A DNA stretch of 53,297 nt from Mycobacterium sp. UM_WGJ (GTDB lineage: Bacteria > Actinomycetota > Actinomycetes > Mycobacteriales > Mycobacteriaceae), in NCBI RefSeq assembly GCF_000455125.1, contig NZ_AUWR01000092.1:1-53297 (forward strand), written 5' to 3'. The number at the start of each line of letters is the position of its first letter. The stretch's first letter is position 1. The translations under genes and the position numbers were made by a program. Below, piece by piece: positions 7,135-15,703 of this stretch. The notes beneath the pieces were generated by a model, which saw only the letters and a program-made list of their open reading frames with translations, was not told where the DNA came from and ran no database searches.

Positions 7135-7461
7135 TCAGGGCCGCAACGTCTCCGGGCAGATCTCGGCCTGCGCCGCCTGGATCTGAACGTCCGCGGCTTC
7201 GGGGCTGTAATAGAAGGTGTTGGTCAGCTGCCGCACCAGATCACCCGGCGAGATGCCGGAGCGGTAGGTCCCGGTGTGGCCGTACATCCGCAACTGGGCG
7301 CAGATGTAGTGCCCGGAGGTCACCTTGACGTGATCGGCGACCGGGATCGCCACCGGGGCGGCATTGACCCGGGCCAGATAGCTCGCGTCATCGGCGTGGG
7401 CGGCCGGTGCGGCGGTCAGTGCCGCGGCGGCCAGCAGGGGAGCGGCAATCCGGACGGTCAC
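7135..7461 (-). CDS. Exported DUF732 family protein
   Basis: 108 residues from GTG 7461, chosen because GGAGG sits eight bases upstream; ATG 7467 and ATG 7476 are in-frame alternatives that lie too close to it. A signal peptide covers about residues 1-23 (RIAAPLLAAAALTAAPAAHA). The mature part carries the DUF732 pattern: a Cys in YICAQLRMYG, a helix SPGDLVRQLTNTFYYSP and a second Cys in AAQAEICPETL, likely paired in a disulfide. DUF732 proteins are small secreted mycobacterial proteins of unknown role. The gene converges with the protease-like gene (stop codons three bases apart). Confidence 0.75.
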   Translation of the reverse strand: MTVRIAAPLLAAAALTAAPAAHADDASYLARVNAAPVAIPVADHVKVTSGHYICAQLRMYGHTGTYRSGISPGDLVRQLTNTFYYSPEAADVQIQAAQAEICPETLRP

Positions 7462-7548
7462 ATGCATGACCTCCATCGTGCCACCGCCGCCCGGCGAGGG
7501 GGCGACTCTCGGAGGGCCCAAATCCCCACGCATCACCGCCCGCCTGGT

Positions 7549-7554
7549 TAGGGT
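7549..7554 (+). promoter_or_regulatory. -10 element, leaderless start for the first SRPBCC gene
   Basis: TAGGGT, seven bases, then ATG 7562. No Shine-Dalgarno sequence is present. Confidence 0.6.
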
Positions 7555-7561
7555 GCCAGCC

Positions 7562-8005
7562 ATGGCAGTCAAGGATTCCCGCGAGGTGGTCATCGAAGCG
7601 AGCGCCGAGGAGATCTTCGACGTTCTCGCCGACGTCGAGTCTGTTCCGACCTGGTCACCGCAGTACCAGAGCGCTGAGGTGCTCGACACCTACGATGACG
7701 GTCGCCCGCGCCGGGTGCGGATGAAGATCAAGGCAGCGGGCCTCACCGATGAGCAGGTCGTCGAGTACACCTGGACCGACGACAGCGTCGGCTGGACCCT
7801 GGTGTCGGCCGGTCAGCTCAAGGCGCAAGACGCCAAGTACACCTTGACGCCGCAGGGTGACAAGACCAAGGTGCGGTTCGACATGGACGTCGACCCGTCG
7901 ATCCCGATTCCGGGGTTCCTGCTCAAGAGCACGCTCAAAGGCGGCATGAAGACCGCCACCGACGGTCTGCGCGACCAGGTGCTGAAGCTCAAGAAGAGTC
8001 GCTGA
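7562..8005 (+). CDS. SRPBCC (START-like/polyketide cyclase) family protein
   Basis: 147 residues. The pattern is that of the Bet v1/START fold: an N-terminal strand ending in a helix (AEEIFDVLADVESVPTWSPQ), a central antiparallel sheet with a DGRPRRVRMKIKAAG turn, and a long C-terminal helix (LKGGMKTATDGLRDQVLKLK) that would cap a hydrophobic pocket. It resembles the Rv0854/Rv0856/Rv0857 cluster of M. tuberculosis, whose ligands are not known. A similar gene follows 55 bases downstream with its own -10 element, so the pair probably arose by duplication but is separately transcribed. Confidence 0.8.
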   Translation: MAVKDSREVVIEASAEEIFDVLADVESVPTWSPQYQSAEVLDTYDDGRPRRVRMKIKAAGLTDEQVVEYTWTDDSVGWTLVSAGQLKAQDAKYTLTPQGDKTKVRFDMDVDPSIPIPGFLLKSTLKGGMKTATDGLRDQVLKLKKSR

Positions 8006-8047
8006 CACCACCTGCGATGAAATCCCGCCTCCGGCAGGGCGCGGCGT

Positions 8048-8053
8048 TAGGCT
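8048..8053 (+). promoter_or_regulatory. -10 element, leaderless start for the second SRPBCC gene
   Basis: TAGGCT, seven bases, then GTG 8061. It repeats the arrangement before the preceding paralogue. Confidence 0.6.
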
Positions 8054-8060
8054 CGATCTA

Positions 8061-8513
8061 GTGGCTGTTCGAGCATCGCGGGAAATTGTGATTGACGCGC
8101 CGCCGGAGAAAATCCTCGACGCGCTCGCTGATGTGTCCGAGTTGGCGTCGTGGTCGCCGGTGCACAAGCGGATCGAAGTCCTCGACAAGTATGAGGACGG
8201 CCGTCCCCATCACGTGCTGGCCACCATCAAGATTCTGGGCTTGGTGGACAAGGAGCTCCTGGAATACCACTGGGGTCCGGACTGGATGGTTTGGGATGCC
8301 AAGGCGACGGCCCAGCAGCGCGCCCAGCACGTTGAATACACCCTGACCCGCGAAGGTCCCGACAGCACGAGGGTGCGCTTCGATATCACCGTCGAGCCGT
8401 CCGGGCCGATCCCGGACTTCATCGTGCGGCGCGCCAGCAGGCTGGTGCTGAGCATCGCCACCGAACGGCTGCGTCAGCAAATCATGGGAGACGACGCCAC
8501 TACCGAGCAGTAG
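8061..8513 (+). CDS. SRPBCC (START-like) family protein, paralogue of the preceding gene
   Basis: 150 residues starting at the leaderless GTG. It shares the layout of its neighbour: IDAPPEKILDALADVSELASWSP at the N-terminus (read as IDAPPEK, then ILDALADVSELASWSP), a KYEDGRPHHV turn, an EYHWGPDWMVW strand pair and a C-terminal helix (LSIATERLRQQIM). It is a probable small-molecule or lipid-binding protein without visible catalytic residues. Its 3' end overlaps the convergent dapC gene by 14 bases. Confidence 0.8.
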   Translation: MAVRASREIVIDAPPEKILDALADVSELASWSPVHKRIEVLDKYEDGRPHHVLATIKILGLVDKELLEYHWGPDWMVWDAKATAQQRAQHVEYTLTREGPDSTRVRFDITVEPSGPIPDFIVRRASRLVLSIATERLRQQIMGDDATTEQ

Positions 8514-9702
8514 CGGGCCCGTCGCGCAGCGTCTCCAGCCGCCGGATCGCCTCGTCGATGGTGTCCTCACGTTTGACGAAGGTGAAGCGCACCAAGTGAT
8601 TCCAGACGTCGGGGGCGGTCGCTTCCGAACCGGGCACGCAGAACGCCGACAGCGGGATAGCGGCCACCCCGGCCCGATGTGGCAGCTCGGCGCAGAACGC
8701 CGTGCTGTCGGCATAGCCCAGCGGGCGGGGATCGGCGCACAGGAAATAGGTGCCGAAGCTGTCGTGCACCTCGAATCCGATGCGCCGCAGGCCGTCGGTC
8801 AACCGGTCGCGGCGGGCCTGCATGGTCGCTCGCAACGCCGCCACCCAGGCGTCCTCGGTGTTCAGCGCCAGTGCCACCGCCGGCTGAAACGGCGCACCGC
8901 TGACATAGCTCAGGTACTGCTTGGCGGCCCGCACTCCGGCCAACAGTTCCGCCGGTCCGCACGCCCACCCGATCTTCCAGCCGGTGCAGTTGAACATCTT
9001 CGCCGCACTCGAGATGGTGATAGTGCGCTCCGCCATTCCGTCGAAGGCGGCCAGCGGCCGATGGGTCCGTCCGGCGAAGACCAGGTGCTCATAGACCTCG
9101 TCGGAGATCACCAGCAGATCGGCGGCCACCGCGATGCGCGCGATCTCGGCCAATTCGGACTCGGTGAACACGGTGCCGGTCGGATTATGCGGTGAGTTGA
9201 CGATCAGCGCTCGAGTCGCCGGGGTGATGGCGCGGCGCAACGCGTCGGCATCCAGGGCGAACCCCCGCCCGTCGGGCACCAGTGACACGCTGACCCGTCG
9301 TGCCCCGGCCATGGCGACCACCGGGGAATAGGAGTCGTAGAACGGTTCGAGCAGCACCACGTCGGAACCCGGCTCCACCAGCCCGAGCACCGCGGCGGCG
9401 ATGGCCTCGGTAGCCCCTACCGTCACCAGGACTTCGGTGTCGGGGTCGTAGTCGATCCCGTACTTGCGGGCGCGCTGCCCGGCGATGGCTTCGCGCAGGG
9501 CGGCGATGCCGGGCCCGGGCGGGTATTGGTTGACGCCGTCGGTGATCGCGGCCCGGGCGGCCTCGAGCATGGCCGGCGGCCCGTCCTCGTCCGGGAAGCC
9601 CTGGCCGAGGTTGACCGCGCCGATCCGTGCGGCCAGCGCCGACATCTCGGCGAAGATCGTGGTGGCATAGGGCTCCAGTCGTGAGACCATCCGCGCCGTC
9701 AT
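8500..9702 (-). CDS. dapC: N-succinyldiaminopimelate aminotransferase (PLP fold type I)
   Basis: 400 residues from ATG 9702, which has TAGGCT eight bases upstream; the longer open frame to 9792 is therefore not used. It is a class I/II aminotransferase: substrate-loop start NLGQGFPDEDGP, Asn and Asp/Tyr of the cofactor site (NSPHNPTG; SDEVYEHLVF), and the PLP-binding Lys in SSAAKMFNCTGWKIGW. The C-terminal Arg for the substrate carboxylate lies in VRFTFVKRED. In mycobacteria the gene at this position next to fadA-fadB is called dapC and is assigned to the lysine/diaminopimelate pathway. The family also includes kynurenine and methionine aminotransferases, so substrate is inferred from context. 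Cytosolic. Confidence 0.85.
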   Translation of the reverse strand: MTARMVSRLEPYATTIFAEMSALAARIGAVNLGQGFPDEDGPPAMLEAARAAITDGVNQYPPGPGIAALREAIAGQRARKYGIDYDPDTEVLVTVGATEAIAAAVLGLVEPGSDVVLLEPFYDSYSPVVAMAGARRVSVSLVPDGRGFALDADALRRAITPATRALIVNSPHNPTGTVFTESELAEIARIAVAADLLVISDEVYEHLVFAGRTHRPLAAFDGMAERTITISSAAKMFNCTGWKIGWACGPAELLAGVRAAKQYLSYVSGAPFQPAVALALNTEDAWVAALRATMQARRDRLTDGLRRIGFEVHDSFGTYFLCADPRPLGYADSTAFCAELPHRAGVAAIPLSAFCVPGSEATAPDVWNHLVRFTFVKREDTIDEAIRRLETLRDGPATAR

Positions 9703-9710
9703 GGGACCCG

Positions 9711-9716
9711 AGCCTA
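9711..9716 (-). promoter_or_regulatory. -10 element, leaderless start for dapC
   Basis: On the reverse strand TAGGCT precedes ATG 9702 by eight bases. Confidence 0.55.
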
Positions 9717-9797
9717 AAGCGCAGGCGACGAGGTCCGGGGAGCGGCCGGAAACAGACCTCCAGACGGACCAACCATCCGGTTGATAGGCCACCCTGT

Positions 9798-9803
9798 TAG
9801 GCT
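9798..9803 (+). promoter_or_regulatory. -10 element upstream of fadA-fadB
   Basis: TAGGCT here would start transcription near 9810, giving a leader of about 70 bases. Unlike most neighbours, fadA has a Shine-Dalgarno stretch (AAGAGGAA, about 8 bases before the ATG), so this transcript is a normal leadered one. Confidence 0.45.
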
Positions 9804-9878
9804 GGGAATTCGGGGACTACGCTCCGACCAAGACGCAGTCGATCCGCATCGAATACCAATACTGAAGAGGAATCGCCC

Positions 9879-11090
<1,212 letters not shown>

Positions 11091-11105
11091 GAGGGTTTGT
11101 AAAAA

Positions 11106-13238
11106 ATGGCAGAGAACACCATCAAGTGGGACAAGGACGCCGACGGCATCGTCACGCTGACCCTGGATGACCCGACCGGGTCGGCCAACGTCATGAATGA
11201 GCACTACCGCGAGTCCATGCACAACGCGGTGCAGCGCTTGATCGAGGAGAAGGATTCGGTCACCGGTGTCGTCATCACCAGCGCGAAGAAGACCTTCTTC
11301 GCCGGCGGTGACCTCAAGGCGATGATCCACGTCGGCCCGGCCGACGCCCAGGCCGTCTTCGACCAGTGCGAGGGCATCAAGGCCGACCTGCGCGCCCTGG
11401 AGACCCTGGGCAAGCCGGTCGTGGCCGCCATCAACGGCGCCGCTCTCGGCGGTGGCCTGGAGATCGCGCTGGCGTGTCACAGGAGGATCGCGGCCGACGC
11501 CAAGGGCAGCCAGCTCGGCCTGCCCGAGGTCACCCTGGGCCTGCTGCCCGGCGGCGGCGGTGTCGCCCGCACGGTGCGCATGCTGGGCATCCAGAACGCC
11601 TTCATGAACGTGCTGGCCCAAGGCACCCGCTTCAAGCCGGCCAAGGCCAAGGAGATCGGCCTGGTCGACGAGGTGCTGCCCACCGTCGAGGAGCTGGTGC
11701 CCGCCGCCAAGGCGTGGATCAAGGCCAACCCCGACGCCGGTGTGCAGCCGTGGGATGCCAAGGGTTACAAGATGCCCGGCGGTACCCCGGCCAGCCCGGC
11801 GCTGGCGGCGATCTTGCCGTCGTTCCCGGCCCTGCTGCGCAAGCAGGTCAAGGGGGCCAACATGCCCGCGCCGCGGGCGATCCTGGCCGCCGCGATCGAG
11901 GGCGCGCAGGTGGACTTCGACACCGCCAGCCGCATCGAGACCCGCTACTTCATCTCGCTGGTCACCGGCAACGTCGCCAAGAACATGATCCAGGCGTTCT
12001 TCTTCGACCTGCAGCACATCAACGGCGGCGGCAGCCGGCCCGAGGGCATCGCGCAGACCCCGATCCGCAAGATCGGTGTGCTTGGTGCCGGAATGATGGG
12101 CGCCGGCATCGCCTACGTGTCGGCCAAGGCCGGCTACGACGTGGTGCTCAAGGACGTCTCCCTCGAGGCGGCCCAGCGCGGCAAGGGCTACTCGGAGAAG
12201 CTGGAAGCCAAGGCGCTCGAGCGGGGTCGCACCACCGCCGAGAAGTCGCAGGCGTTGCTGGACAAGATCACCCCGACCGCCGACCCGCAGGACCTGGCCG
12301 GCGTCGACTTCGTGATCGAGGCCGTGTTCGAGAGCCAGGACCTCAAGCACAAGGTGTTCCAGGAGATCGAGGACATCGTCGAGCCCAACGCGCTGCTGGG
12401 ATCGAACACCTCCACGCTGCCGATCACCGGTCTGGCGACCGGCGTGAAGCGCCAGGAGGACTTCATCGGGATCCACTTCTTCTCCCCGGTCGACAAGATG
12501 CCGCTGGTGGAGATCATCAAGGGCGAGAAGACCTCCGACGAGGCGCTGGCCCGGGTGTTCGACTATGTGCTGGCGATCAAGAAGACCCCGATCGTGGTCA
12601 ACGACAGCCGCGGCTTCTACACCTCGCGGGTGATCGGCACCTTCGTCAATGAGGCGCTGATGATGCTCGGCGAGGGCGTGGAGCCGGCCAGCATCGAGCA
12701 GGCCGGTCTGCAGGCCGGCTACCCGGCGGCCCCGCTGCAGCTCTGCGACGAGCTCAACCTGGAGCTGATGCAGAAGATCGCCATCGCCACCCGCGAGGGT
12801 GTCGAGGCGGCCGGTGGCACCTTGGAGCGGACCCGCAACGAAGAGGTCGTCGACAAGATGATCGAGATCGGTCGTCCGTCGCGGCTGAAGGGTGCCGGCT
12901 TCTACGAGTACGTCGACGGCAAGCGCAGCGGTCTGTGGCCGGGCCTGCGGGAAACGTTCAACTCGGGCAGCTCCACCCCTCCGCTGCAGGACATGATCGA
13001 CCGGATGCTCTTCGCCGAGGTGCTGGAAACCCAGAAGTGCTTCGACGAGGGCGTGCTGACCTCGACCGCCGATGCCAACATCGGCGCGATCATGGGCATC
13101 GGGTTCCCGGCCTGGACCGGTGGCACCGCGCAGTTCATCACCGGCTACCCCGGCGGCAAGGCCGCCTTCGTGGCGCGGGCCAAGGAACTGGCCGCCACCT
13201 ACGGCGACCGGTTCAACCCGCCGGCATCGCTGCTGTAA
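11106..13238 (+). CDS. fadB: Multifunctional enoyl-CoA hydratase / 3-hydroxyacyl-CoA dehydrogenase
   Basis: 710 residues. Residues about 10-200 form the crotonase domain (oxyanion-hole segments [10 protein letters not shown] and [18 protein letters not shown], acid residues in [16 protein letters not shown]). From about residue 320 an NAD-binding Rossmann domain begins ([20 protein letters not shown]). The dehydrogenase signature with the catalytic His is [17 protein letters not shown], and a helical dehydrogenase C-terminal domain follows. It catalyses the hydration and oxidation steps of beta-oxidation and works with FadA. A perfect hairpin at 13255-13286 lies just after the stop and may end the operon. 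Confidence 0.95.
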   Translation: MAENTIKWDKDADGIVTLTLDDPTGSANVMNEHYRESMHNAVQRLIEEKDSVTGVVITSAKKTFFAGGDLKAMIHVGPADAQAVFDQCEGIKADLRALETLGKPVVAAINGAALGGGLEIALACHRRIAADAKGSQLGLPEVTLGLLPGGGGVARTVRMLGIQNAFMNVLAQGTRFKPAKAKEIGLVDEVLPTVEELVPAAKAWIKANPDAGVQPWDAKGYKMPGGTPASPALAAILPSFPALLRKQVKGANMPAPRAILAAAIEGAQVDFDTASRIETRYFISLVTGNVAKNMIQAFFFDLQHINGGGSRPEGIAQTPIRKIGVLGAGMMGAGIAYVSAKAGYDVVLKDVSLEAAQRGKGYSEKLEAKALERGRTTAEKSQALLDKITPTADPQDLAGVDFVIEAVFESQDLKHKVFQEIEDIVEPNALLGSNTSTLPITGLATGVKRQEDFIGIHFFSPVDKMPLVEIIKGEKTSDEALARVFDYVLAIKKTPIVVNDSRGFYTSRVIGTFVNEALMMLGEGVEPASIEQAGLQAGYPAAPLQLCDELNLELMQKIAIATREGVEAAGGTLERTRNEEVVDKMIEIGRPSRLKGAGFYEYVDGKRSGLWPGLRETFNSGSSTPPLQDMIDRMLFAEVLETQKCFDEGVLTSTADANIGAIMGIGFPAWTGGTAQFITGYPGGKAAFVARAKELAATYGDRFNPPASLL

Positions 13239-13250
13239 TCAGGTGACAAC

Positions 13251-13535
13251 GTGGAATCCCCCGAAGCCCCGTGGTTTCGGGGGATTCTGCGTTTCCTCGA
13301 CCGCCGGGTGAGCGTTGGGGCGCTGATCGAGTCGGCGCTGTGGCTCGGCCTGGTCTATGTGATCGCCGGCGTGGTGTGGCTGTTCTTACACCCCGACGGC
13401 GTCGAACGCCTCCAAGCCCAAGCCGAGCGGCAGTACGGCATACCACCGTCCAGCGTCTACGAGGTGGCGACGGTGACCTCGGTGGCGCTGTGGCCGGTGC
13501 TGCTGCTGTTGCCCGCCGACGTCTGCGCGCGCTGA
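13251..13535 (+). CDS. Small membrane protein of unknown function
   Basis: 94 residues if the GTG at 13251 is used. One clear membrane segment (ALWLGLVYVIAGVVWLFLH, about residues 28-46) and a second hydrophobic C-terminal stretch (SVALWPVLLLLPADVC) suggest two membrane passes with a short extracytoplasmic loop. The first dozen codons are made of a perfect inverted repeat (13255-13286) that resembles a terminator of fadB. The real start may instead be GTG 13308 (VSVGALIESALW), giving 75 residues. Function not recognised. It converges with the downstream PNPOx-like gene. Confidence 0.6.
   Translation: MESPEAPWFRGILRFLDRRVSVGALIESALWLGLVYVIAGVVWLFLHPDGVERLQAQAERQYGIPPSSVYEVATVTSVALWPVLLLLPADVCAR
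13255..13286 (+). terminator. Hairpin after fadB
   Basis: AATCCCCCGAA (13255-13265) and TTCGGGGGATT (13276-13286) pair perfectly over 11 bases with a 10-base loop. A short T-rich run (CTGCGTTTCCTC) follows rather than a strong U-tract. It starts 17 bases after the fadB stop and overlaps the annotated start of the next small gene. Confidence 0.5.
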
Positions 13536-13550
13536 GCCGCGAAATCGGGC

Positions 13551-13976
13551 TCAGATCGCCCCCATGTCGGCTGAAATCCAATGCTGGGGACGCAGATAGA
13601 TGGCCACGTACTCGCCCAGTTCGGTCCGTACGTACTCGAGGAACTTCTCGGCCCGGTCGGGGGGAAGGTAGCGGTGGGCCAGCTCGGCGTGTTGGTCGTC
13701 GGTGCCGGGCTCGATGCGGCTGACGGCACCGTCGACGGCGACGTAGCGCACGGTCGGCTCGGTGCGCTCCACCATGAGCGAGAAGCAGCCGGCGGCCTCG
13801 ATGAGCTGCGTCTTGCGCGAGTCGGCCCCGGTCAACACCCAGGGCTCCCCGCCGGGTTCGTACTGATACCAGATCGGCACCGTCAACGGACCCCGGCCGG
13901 CGCCGGCGTTCACCGACAGCGCCGCGATGTGGGGCTCGGCCAGAAACTGTTCGCGTTCGTCTTTGGACAGTGCCAT
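13551..13976 (-). CDS. Pyridoxamine 5'-phosphate oxidase-like (split-barrel flavin/F420-binding) protein
   Basis: 141 residues with the split-barrel layout of PNPOx-like proteins. It begins with the helix MALSKDEREQFLAEPHIAALS, then come the strands VPIWYQYEPGG, WVLTGADSRKTQLIEAAG (a phosphate-binding Ser/Arg/Lys group), CFSLMVERTEPTVRYVAVDG and a C-terminal YVAIYLRPQHWIS. Mycobacteria have many members of this group that bind FMN, F420 or heme; which one is used cannot be told here. It is a single gene between two convergent neighbours. It is not the true pdxH, which is at 37991. Confidence 0.75.
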   Translation of the reverse strand: MALSKDEREQFLAEPHIAALSVNAGAGRGPLTVPIWYQYEPGGEPWVLTGADSRKTQLIEAAGCFSLMVERTEPTVRYVAVDGAVSRIEPGTDDQHAELAHRYLPPDRAEKFLEYVRTELGEYVAIYLRPQHWISADMGAI

Positions 13977-14011
13977 GTTTTCGAGGCTAGCCGCGATCGG
14001 CGTGGGATTCC

Positions 14012-15664
14012 TCAGATCGCCGGACCGAGCAGGTCGTCGGCGTCGCGGATGATGTAGCCGTAGCCCTGCTCGGCCAGGAACCGCTGCCGGTGTGCGGCGT
14101 ATTCGGCGTCCAGACTGTCGCGAGCGACCACCGAATAGAACACCGCGCCGCCGCCATCGGCTTTGGGCCGCAACAGCCGGCCCAGCCGCTGGGCCTCCTC
14201 CTGGCGCGATCCGAAGGTGCCCGAGACCTGCACGGCCACTGAGGCTTCGGGCAAGTCGATGGAGAAGTTGGCCACCTTGGAGACCACCAGGGTGGAGATC
14301 TCACCCCGGCGGAAGGCGTCGAACAGCTTCTCGCGCTCGGCGGTACGCGTCGATCCCTGGATCACCGGCGCGTTCAGCTGCTCGCCGAGTTCTTCGAGCT
14401 GGTCCAGATAGGCGCCGATCACTAGGGTCTGCTCGCCGGGATGCTGCTTGAGGATCGAGCGCACCACCGCGATCTTGGAGTGCACCGTCGAGCACAACTT
14501 GTAGCGCTCCTCGGGTTCGGCGACGGCGTAGCTCATCCGCTCGCTCTCGGTCATGGTGACCCGCACCTCGATGCATTCGGCCGGGGCGATCCAGCCCTGC
14601 GCCTCGATGTCCTTCCACGGTGCGTCGTACCGCTTGGGCCCGATCAGCGAGAACACGTCACCTTCGCGGCCGTCCTCGCGGATCAGCGTCGCAGTCAATC
14701 CGAGGCGGCGGCGGGACTGCAGATCGGCGGTCATCCGGAACACCGGCGCGGGCAGCAGGTGCACCTCGTCGTAGATGATCAGCCCCCAGTCGCGACTGTC
14801 GAACAGTTCCAGGTGCCGGTACTCGCCCTTGGTGCGCCGGGTGATCACCTGATAGGTGGCGATGGTGACCGGCCGGATCTCCTTGCGCTCACCGGAATAC
14901 TCGCCGATCTCCTCTTCGGTCAGCGACGTGCGCGCCACCAGTTCGCGTTTCCACTGCCGGCCCGCGACGGTGTTGGTGACCAGGATCAGCGTGGTGGCCT
15001 TGGCCTTTGCCATCGCCGCCGCGCCGACCAATGTCTTGCCGGCACCGCAGGGCAACACCACCACCCCCGAACCACCCGACCAGAACGAGTCGGCGGCCAT
15101 CTCCTGGTAGTCGCGCAGCTGCCAGCCGTCCTGATCCAGGTCGATCGGATGGGCCTCGCCGTCGACATACCCCGCCAGATCCTCCGCCGGCCACCCGATC
15201 TTGAGCAGCATCTGCTTGACCCGGCCGCGCTCGCTGGGATGCACCACGACGGTGTCGTCGTCGATGCGGGCGCCGAGCATCGGAGCGATCTTCTTGTTGC
15301 GCAGCACCTCCTCGAGCACCGCGCGATCCAGGCTGACCAGGGTCAGGCCGTGCACCGGGCTCTTCACCAGCTGCAGGCGCCCGTAGCGCGCCATGGTGTC
15401 GACGATGTCGACCAGCAGCGGCTGCGGCACCGCGTACCGGGAATGGCTGACCAAGGCGTCGACCACCTGCTCGGCGTCGTGGCCGGCGGCGCGGGCGTTC
15501 CACAACGCCAGCGGGGTGATGCGGTAGGTGTGGATATGCTCCGGGGCGCGTTCGAGTTCGGCGAACGGCGCGATGGCAGCGCGCGCCGAACCGGCCTGTT
15601 CGTGGTCGACCTCGAGCAGCACGGTCTTGTCGGATTGGACGATCAGCGGCCCGTCGGTGCTCAT
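14012..15664 (-). CDS. ercc3: XPB/Ssl2-type DNA helicase
   Basis: 550 residues. An N-terminal damage-recognition-like domain (about residues 1-180) precedes a superfamily 2 helicase core: Walker A VVLPCGAGKTLVG, DEVH box IIYDEVHLLPA, motif III LGLTATLIRED, and C-terminal motifs around VIQGSTRTAER and VQVSGTFGSRQEEAQRLGR. It unwinds DNA with 3'-to-5' polarity in homologues (M. tuberculosis XPB, Rv0861c) and is thought to act in repair or recombination. The next gene upstream on the same strand (15704-18025) encodes its usual neighbour, only 39 bases away, so the two are probably cotranscribed and may work together. Confidence 0.9.
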   Translation of the reverse strand: MSTDGPLIVQSDKTVLLEVDHEQAGSARAAIAPFAELERAPEHIHTYRITPLALWNARAAGHDAEQVVDALVSHSRYAVPQPLLVDIVDTMARYGRLQLVKSPVHGLTLVSLDRAVLEEVLRNKKIAPMLGARIDDDTVVVHPSERGRVKQMLLKIGWPAEDLAGYVDGEAHPIDLDQDGWQLRDYQEMAADSFWSGGSGVVVLPCGAGKTLVGAAAMAKAKATTLILVTNTVAGRQWKRELVARTSLTEEEIGEYSGERKEIRPVTIATYQVITRRTKGEYRHLELFDSRDWGLIIYDEVHLLPAPVFRMTADLQSRRRLGLTATLIREDGREGDVFSLIGPKRYDAPWKDIEAQGWIAPAECIEVRVTMTESERMSYAVAEPEERYKLCSTVHSKIAVVRSILKQHPGEQTLVIGAYLDQLEELGEQLNAPVIQGSTRTAEREKLFDAFRRGEISTLVVSKVANFSIDLPEASVAVQVSGTFGSRQEEAQRLGRLLRPKADGGGAVFYSVVARDSLDAEYAAHRQRFLAEQGYGYIIRDADDLLGPAI

Positions 15665-15703
15665 GCGCCCATTATCCGGAGAGCTCTGACACCTCGCTCA
15701 GCG

